The position numbers and the translations under genes are program-made. The notes under the pieces are model-generated. The model did no database searches, had not been told where the DNA came from, and saw only the letters and a list, made by a program, of their open reading frames with translations. DNA of 8,431 nt from Candidatus Trichofilum aggregatum. GTDB lineage: Bacteria > Chloroflexota > Anaerolineae > Promineifilales > Promineifilaceae. The stretch lies in the NCBI GenBank assembly GCA_016716885.1, contig JADJUV010000194.1, positions 1 through 8,431 of the forward strand. The letters are read 5' to 3'. Shown in pieces: positions 6,038 to 8,431 of this stretch (its first letter is position 1; each line of letters starts with the position of its first letter).

Positions 6038-6385
6038 ATGCCCAAAAAACAAATATTTGCCCAATGGAAAGTAGAGGTAAACGCCCATGTCATGGCACGG
6101 GCGGGTTTATTCGCTGATGACCTGCCCGATGTACCTTACTATGACTGGTTTGAGGACGGTTGCTCTCCGCAAGAGGCAGCCGAAATGGCTCTGGAAGAGA
6201 GTGGTTTCCCGATGGACCTGACCGAAGACGAAGAAGGGGATTTTGAGTCTGAAGGCAGAATGGTGATTTGTCTGACAAAGCGTTTGTCCCCCCTTAGTTG
6301 TTGGGTTCTTGAGAAACAAGACCATGAAGAATATCTTTGTTCCTACTTACTAGAAGTAATCTCCCCCTACGCGGCCGCGAGATAA
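6038..6385 (+). CDS. small acidic hypothetical protein
   Basis: Not recognised. 115 residues; ATG 6038 follows GAGGTGA (6028-6034). The N-terminal 75 residues look well formed: strand IFAQWKVEVNAHV, then an acidic DDLPDVPYYDWFEDG, then helix SPQEAAEMALEESG, then an acidic stretch TEDEEGDFE. Such compact acidic proteins are common on phages and plasmids. The C-terminal 40 residues are less convincing and end in AAAR, encoded by a GCGGCCGC palindrome (6371-6378), so the 3' end may have been altered by that element. No membrane span. It lies between the large inverted repeat and the methyltransferase, on the same strand. Confidence 0.65.
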   Translation: MPKKQIFAQWKVEVNAHVMARAGLFADDLPDVPYYDWFEDGCSPQEAAEMALEESGFPMDLTEDEEGDFESEGRMVICLTKRLSPLSCWVLEKQDHEEYLCSYLLEVISPYAAAR

Positions 6386-6427
6386 TCAGGGGATAGCGTT
6401 GAGCAAACATCATTTCGCGGCCGCGTA
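6368..6427. repeat. pair of palindromes forming a 13-bp inverted repeat
   Basis: TACGCGGCCGCGA (6368-6380) and TCGCGGCCGCGTA (6415-6427) are exact reverse complements, so even the bases flanking the two GCGGCCGC cores mirror each other. They are 34 bp apart and straddle the end of the 115-aa gene. The spacer contains an AGGGG and a TTG (6399) that could serve as an alternative upstream start for the methyltransferase. The region downstream to 6551 is C-rich and contains another small inverted repeat, TTGGAT-GA-ATCCAA (6464-6477). Confidence 0.7.
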
Positions 6428-6551
6428 TCCCCCCACCCCCACATTCGCATCTATGCCATTATCTTGGATGAATCCAAAGGAAGTCTGGCTATTTTACCCA
6501 GCCATAATTTCCCCCTTTCCATCCCAGATAACCCCTCAACGAACAAACCCT

Positions 6552-7412
6552 ATGAACAAAATAACCCGTTCGCAACTCAAGCTCCACGAGCAAGCCGAAC
6601 AGCTTCTCTGGGGCAGTGATAAACCCCTGACCCATGACGAGGTGGCCTTCTGTCTGGAACATTGGGATCCTCGTGCTCTGTCCGGGAAACATGTGGCGAA
6701 AAACCAGGCCTACTTTACCCCTCTGCCTCTGGCTATGGACACGGCCCTTTATGTGGGTGGTGAGGGACGACGGGTGGTAGACATCGGGGCTGGGATTGGC
6801 CGGTTGGCCTATGGCGTTTTGTGCGCTAATCGCTGGTCTACGCAGGTGCAGGTGACAGCCGTGGAACTTAACGCGGAGTACGTGAAAGTAGGCCAACGGC
6901 TCCTGCCCGAAGTAACTGGGGTGCAAGCTGACTTTTATGACCAGACGACCTGGTTGGCTCTGCCTCAGTTTGATGAGGCGATCAGCAACCCGCCTTTTGG
7001 GGATGTGATAACGGATTGTGATACGGATTGGATTGGCTACCGCGGCCCGGCCGGGTTGATGGCGGCGGCCATTGGGTTAAAGGTGACGCGACTGGGCATC
7101 ACCATGATTCTGCCGCAAACCTACACCCCTTACCGGTTTAGCGGCCGCGTGTCCGGTCAGAACATCACCACCCACACCCATGTACGAGCTTTGGCCCAGT
7201 TCATGGCAAGGCATCCTCAGATGGATTGGGGCCACTTGAGCCTGGACGCCGATCTCCCCGATTACAAGGGTGGCTGGCGAGGGGCTTCGCCGGTGGTGGA
7301 GATTGTCTCTCTTACTGACCGGGATGCGGAAAGACTGACGCGGCCGCGACCCGTGACCCAAAGACCCGCGATTCCCATTCCCCGACCCAGGCTAGTGGGG
7401 CTGGAAACATAA
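6552..7412 (+). CDS. N6-adenine-type DNA methyltransferase
   Basis: A 286-residue SAM-dependent methyltransferase, most likely acting on adenine in DNA. The AYFTPLPLA segment (53-61) corresponds to the N-terminal SAM-contact motif. Motif I is VVDIGAGIG (75-83). VTAVELN (101-107) carries the acidic ribose-binding E105. Motif IV is NPPF (146-149), typical of gamma-class N6-adenine enzymes. No separate target-recognition domain is obvious, and it is short for a type I or II enzyme, so it resembles orphan phage/plasmid methylases. No restriction endonuclease partner is in the window. ATG 6552 is preferred because the upstream 51 codons from TTG 6399 are Pro-rich and contain a dispersed palindrome, but the TTG has a better Shine-Dalgarno (AGGGG), so the start is uncertain. 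Two further GCGGCCGC copies lie inside (7141, 7340). Confidence 0.8.
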   Translation: MNKITRSQLKLHEQAEQLLWGSDKPLTHDEVAFCLEHWDPRALSGKHVAKNQAYFTPLPLAMDTALYVGGEGRRVVDIGAGIGRLAYGVLCANRWSTQVQVTAVELNAEYVKVGQRLLPEVTGVQADFYDQTTWLALPQFDEAISNPPFGDVITDCDTDWIGYRGPAGLMAAAIGLKVTRLGITMILPQTYTPYRFSGRVSGQNITTHTHVRALAQFMARHPQMDWGHLSLDADLPDYKGGWRGASPVVEIVSLTDRDAERLTRPRPVTQRPAIPIPRPRLVGLET

Positions 7413-7502
7413 GGCGTTCCCCCTTTTCCAGAAAAGCCTGACCCAACAGGGCGAGGATAAAGCGCGAGAAGGTCAGGCCCTAACGGGCTGGAGAAGGTGA
7501 AA

Positions 7503-7652
7503 ATGAAACATTATTGGTCCGGCACGACCAGTGATACTGCCAACGGGCATTTTCGCCCGGTCGCTTTGTCGCCGCGTCGCCGTAATGCCGTGTCGCCACG
7601 TCGGGTATATCCCCCTACGCTACCCTGTGGTATGATTCCGTGCTTTGCCTGA
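7503..7652 (+). CDS. small ORF of unknown function
   Basis: A 49-codon frame begins MKHYWSGTTSDT and is preceded by a strong Shine-Dalgarno GGAGAAGGTG (7490-7499). The middle is basic (SPRRRNAVSPRRV) and is encoded by GTCGCC-type direct repeats (about 7560-7605). It ends CGMIPCFA. There is no homology I recognise. The ribosome binding site makes translation plausible, but the repetitive coding sequence and short length keep this uncertain. An 8-bp inverted pair GCCTGACC (7436-7443) and GGTCAGGC (7471-7478) lies in its leader. Confidence 0.35.
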   Translation: MKHYWSGTTSDTANGHFRPVALSPRRRNAVSPRRVYPPTLPCGMIPCFA

Positions 7653-7671
7653 TACCGAGGTTCATTATTTT

Positions 7672-8310
7672 ATGAGCCAAACCGAACCACCCCAGCCCAT
7701 CACGTCCCATGATCGTATCTTCGGGAGTTTTTGCATCGTTTCTTGCCCGATTTCCTGCGCCTGTTCTTTCTGATGAGGCTGCCCGCCTGAACTTTGCCAC
7801 CCTTGCCTTTCCCGATAAAGAACTCATCATCAACCTGCCACGGCAGAAATTACGCATTACCGACCTGATGGCTCAGGTGCAAACCTGGTCAATGAGCCAG
7901 AAACGATTATTGTCCATATCGAAGTCGAGGAAGAAGAAGAAGATAGCCGTGCCACAAAGGATAATTGAATATTACGGGCTGACGCGACTGCTTTCTACGC
8001 ACAGCCGGTGTTGCCGCTGGCTCTGCTCTTGCCCAAACCCCAGGCGTGGTGGCCTGCATTGGCACCATAAAGAGACGCTGTTTGGGCATCGAATTGGTCG
8101 TTTTCGTCAGGGCAGGTGGGCTTACGTGATTTACCAGCCGACGAGTACATCAAACGGGATGACCCGGTCGCGGCCGCGTTGTCGGTGATGATGAAACCGG
8201 GCGTGAAGTTACGCGGCCGCGCACGTTGGGTGAAGTTGGCGGAGTTGAAGATAACGGCCCTGTTGAAAGTGAATGAGAGTGACTTGACAGAGGCGACAAA
8301 CGGTTTTTAA
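7672..8310 (+). pseudogene. Rpn-type PD-(D/E)XK nuclease/transposase-like gene, multiply frameshifted
   Basis: The intact family (Rpn recombination-promoting nuclease/putative transposase, PF04754-like) can be followed only by switching frame about seven times: MSQTEPPQPITSHDRIF (from 7672), EFLHRFLPDFLRLFF (7725), LSDEAARLNFATLAFPDKEL (7766), NEPETIIVHIEVEEEEED (7888), PQRIIEYYGLTRLL (7952), QPVLPLALLLPKP (8002), KETLFGH (about 8070), GLRDLPADEYIKRDDPVAAA (8116). The catalytic-type acidic residues (ITD in KLRITDLMAQV, the E in HIEVE) are still present in pieces. The longest single frames are 7709-8188 and 8116-8310. Two GCGGCCGC palindromes lie near the end (8170, 8213), the second where the family has no matching residues. 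The gene is decayed and cannot make the full protein. Confidence 0.8.
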
Positions 8311-8311
8311 T
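8284..8311 (+). promoter_or_regulatory. sigma70-type promoter of the last gene
   Basis: A perfect -35 TTGACA (8284-8289) and a -10 TTTAAT (8306-8311, five of six matches) are separated by 16 bp. They sit in the tail of the Rpn pseudogene and would start transcription near 8318, leaving a leader of about 50 nt before ATG 8372. The TTGACA is partly explained by the conserved SDLTE codons, so a chance match is possible. Confidence 0.5.
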
Positions 8312-8353
8312 GAGTTTCGTAGAGACCTAGGTACCGAAATGAAACTCTACCGA
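8312..8353 (+). promoter_or_regulatory. structured leader / possible operator
   Basis: Just after the -10 element, GAGTTTC (8312-8318) is mirrored by GAAACTC (8341-8347), and GTAGAG (8319-8324) by CTCTAC (8345-8350), so two overlapping pairings compete. Between the arms is the palindrome ACCTAGGT (8325-8332). A direct repeat TACCGA occurs at 8332 and 8348, 16 bp apart. The position immediately downstream of the promoter suits a repressor operator or an RNA hairpin. Confidence 0.45.
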
Positions 8354-8371
8354 GGATATACGAGGTGAGTC

Positions 8372-8431
8372 ATGGAAGCTTTAGTCGATGTGGGAACTGA
8401 TGTAGTACGAGCAGATCGAACAAAAGGGTAT
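8372..8431 (+). CDS. start of an unidentified gene, cut by the window end
   Basis: Twenty codons are visible, reading MEALVDVGTDVVRADRTKGY and still open at the window edge. The start is supported by a GAGGTGA Shine-Dalgarno (8363-8369, 2 bp before the ATG) preceded by a second CGAGG (8351-8355), and by its own promoter and leader. There is too little sequence to assign a family. The opening LVDVGTD faintly recalls actin/ParM-like proteins, but this is only a resemblance of a few residues. Confidence 0.6.
   Translation, partial: MEALVDVGTDVVRADRTKGY

Larger units (their letters stand above)
633..8220. repeat. dispersed HIP1-like palindrome GCGGCCGC, 11 copies
   Basis: Copies start at 633, 825, 3907, 4260, 5537, 6371, 6417, 7141, 7340, 8170 and 8213. 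Eight are extended to the 10-mer CGCGGCCGCG (all except 633, 4260 and 7141), and every copy is followed by G. They occur inside genes (AAA at 3907, 6371 and 8170; RGR at 5537; GR at 633 and 7141; RP at 7340) and between genes (825, 4260, 6417). Within genes they use all three codon phases, so the constraint is at the DNA level rather than the protein level. Chance would give well under one copy in 8.4 kb of moderately GC-rich DNA. None lies between 833 and 3906. The pattern resembles the cyanobacterial highly iterated palindrome HIP1 (GCGATCGC), with a different core. Confidence 0.85.

Noticed and set aside
7560..7605. GTCGCC repeats as a CRISPR or satellite array
   Set aside because: Only a few irregular short units with no constant repeat/spacer pattern.
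633..8220. GCGGCCGC as recognition site of the methyltransferase at 6552
   Set aside because: The site contains no adenine, while the NPPF motif points to an N6-adenine enzyme; a cytosine methylase would be needed.
633..8220. GCGGCCGC copies as cloning-linker (NotI) artefacts
   Set aside because: Copies lie inside continuous reading frames with unique flanks on both sides, not at insert ends.
1..8431. tRNA or rRNA genes
   Set aside because: No cloverleaf-like or conserved rRNA segments were seen on either strand by reading; no computational scan was possible.

Overview
The window holds an accessory, plasmid- or island-like stretch of bacterial DNA. All genes I can support lie on the + strand. 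Organism: probably Chloroflexota (Anaerolineae/Caldilineae-like). This is inferred from family resemblance recalled from memory, namely a Rpn-type PD-(D/E)XK nuclease opening MSQTEPP..., an ATPase_2/DUF234 protein, and an NLGNY-repeat protein. I could not run a database search, so the taxonomic call is moderate at best.

Layout. Bases 1-760 hold an unrecognised, probably frameshifted gene with a CxxC...HxxC zinc-ribbon-like tail. A good sigma70-type promoter (881-909) precedes an ATPase_2/DUF234 gene (948-2394) that is broken into three reading frames, and a textbook rho-independent terminator follows (2495-2530). Bases 2550-7412 form a mostly intact one-directional cassette. In order it encodes an unrecognised 145-aa protein (2550), a small ubiquitin-like (beta-grasp) candidate (3063), a PAPS-reductase-like PP-loop ATPase (3298), a 232-aa protein with an internally duplicated NLG[DN]Y motif (4403), and an E1/ThiF-family adenylyltransferase resembling the PRTRC-cassette ThiF (5098, overlapping the previous gene by ATGA). 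A large multi-unit inverted repeat follows (5901-6022), then an acidic 115-aa protein (6038) and an N6-adenine-type DNA methyltransferase (6552). From 7413 there is a 49-aa ORF, a heavily frameshifted Rpn-nuclease pseudogene (7672-8310), and a promoter with a structured leader driving a gene that runs off the end (8372).

How the genes may work together. Ubl candidate + PP-loop ATPase + E1-like enzyme parallels known Ubl/E1 sulfur-carrier logic (TtuB/TtuA/TtuC-like thiolation, ThiS/ThiF) and the PRTRC Ubl/E1 cassette. With a DNA methylase in the same run, a nucleic-acid modification or plasmid-maintenance role is the most attractive hypothesis, but it is inference only.

Genome-level signal. 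The 8-mer palindrome GCGGCCGC occurs 11 times (well under one expected by chance), usually as CGCGGCCGCG. It falls in all three codon phases and also between genes, reminiscent of cyanobacterial HIP1. It is absent from the more AT-rich ATPase gene, suggesting that gene has a different history. Frameshifts are concentrated in the flanks (ATPase, Rpn, 5' gene), while the central cassette is largely intact.
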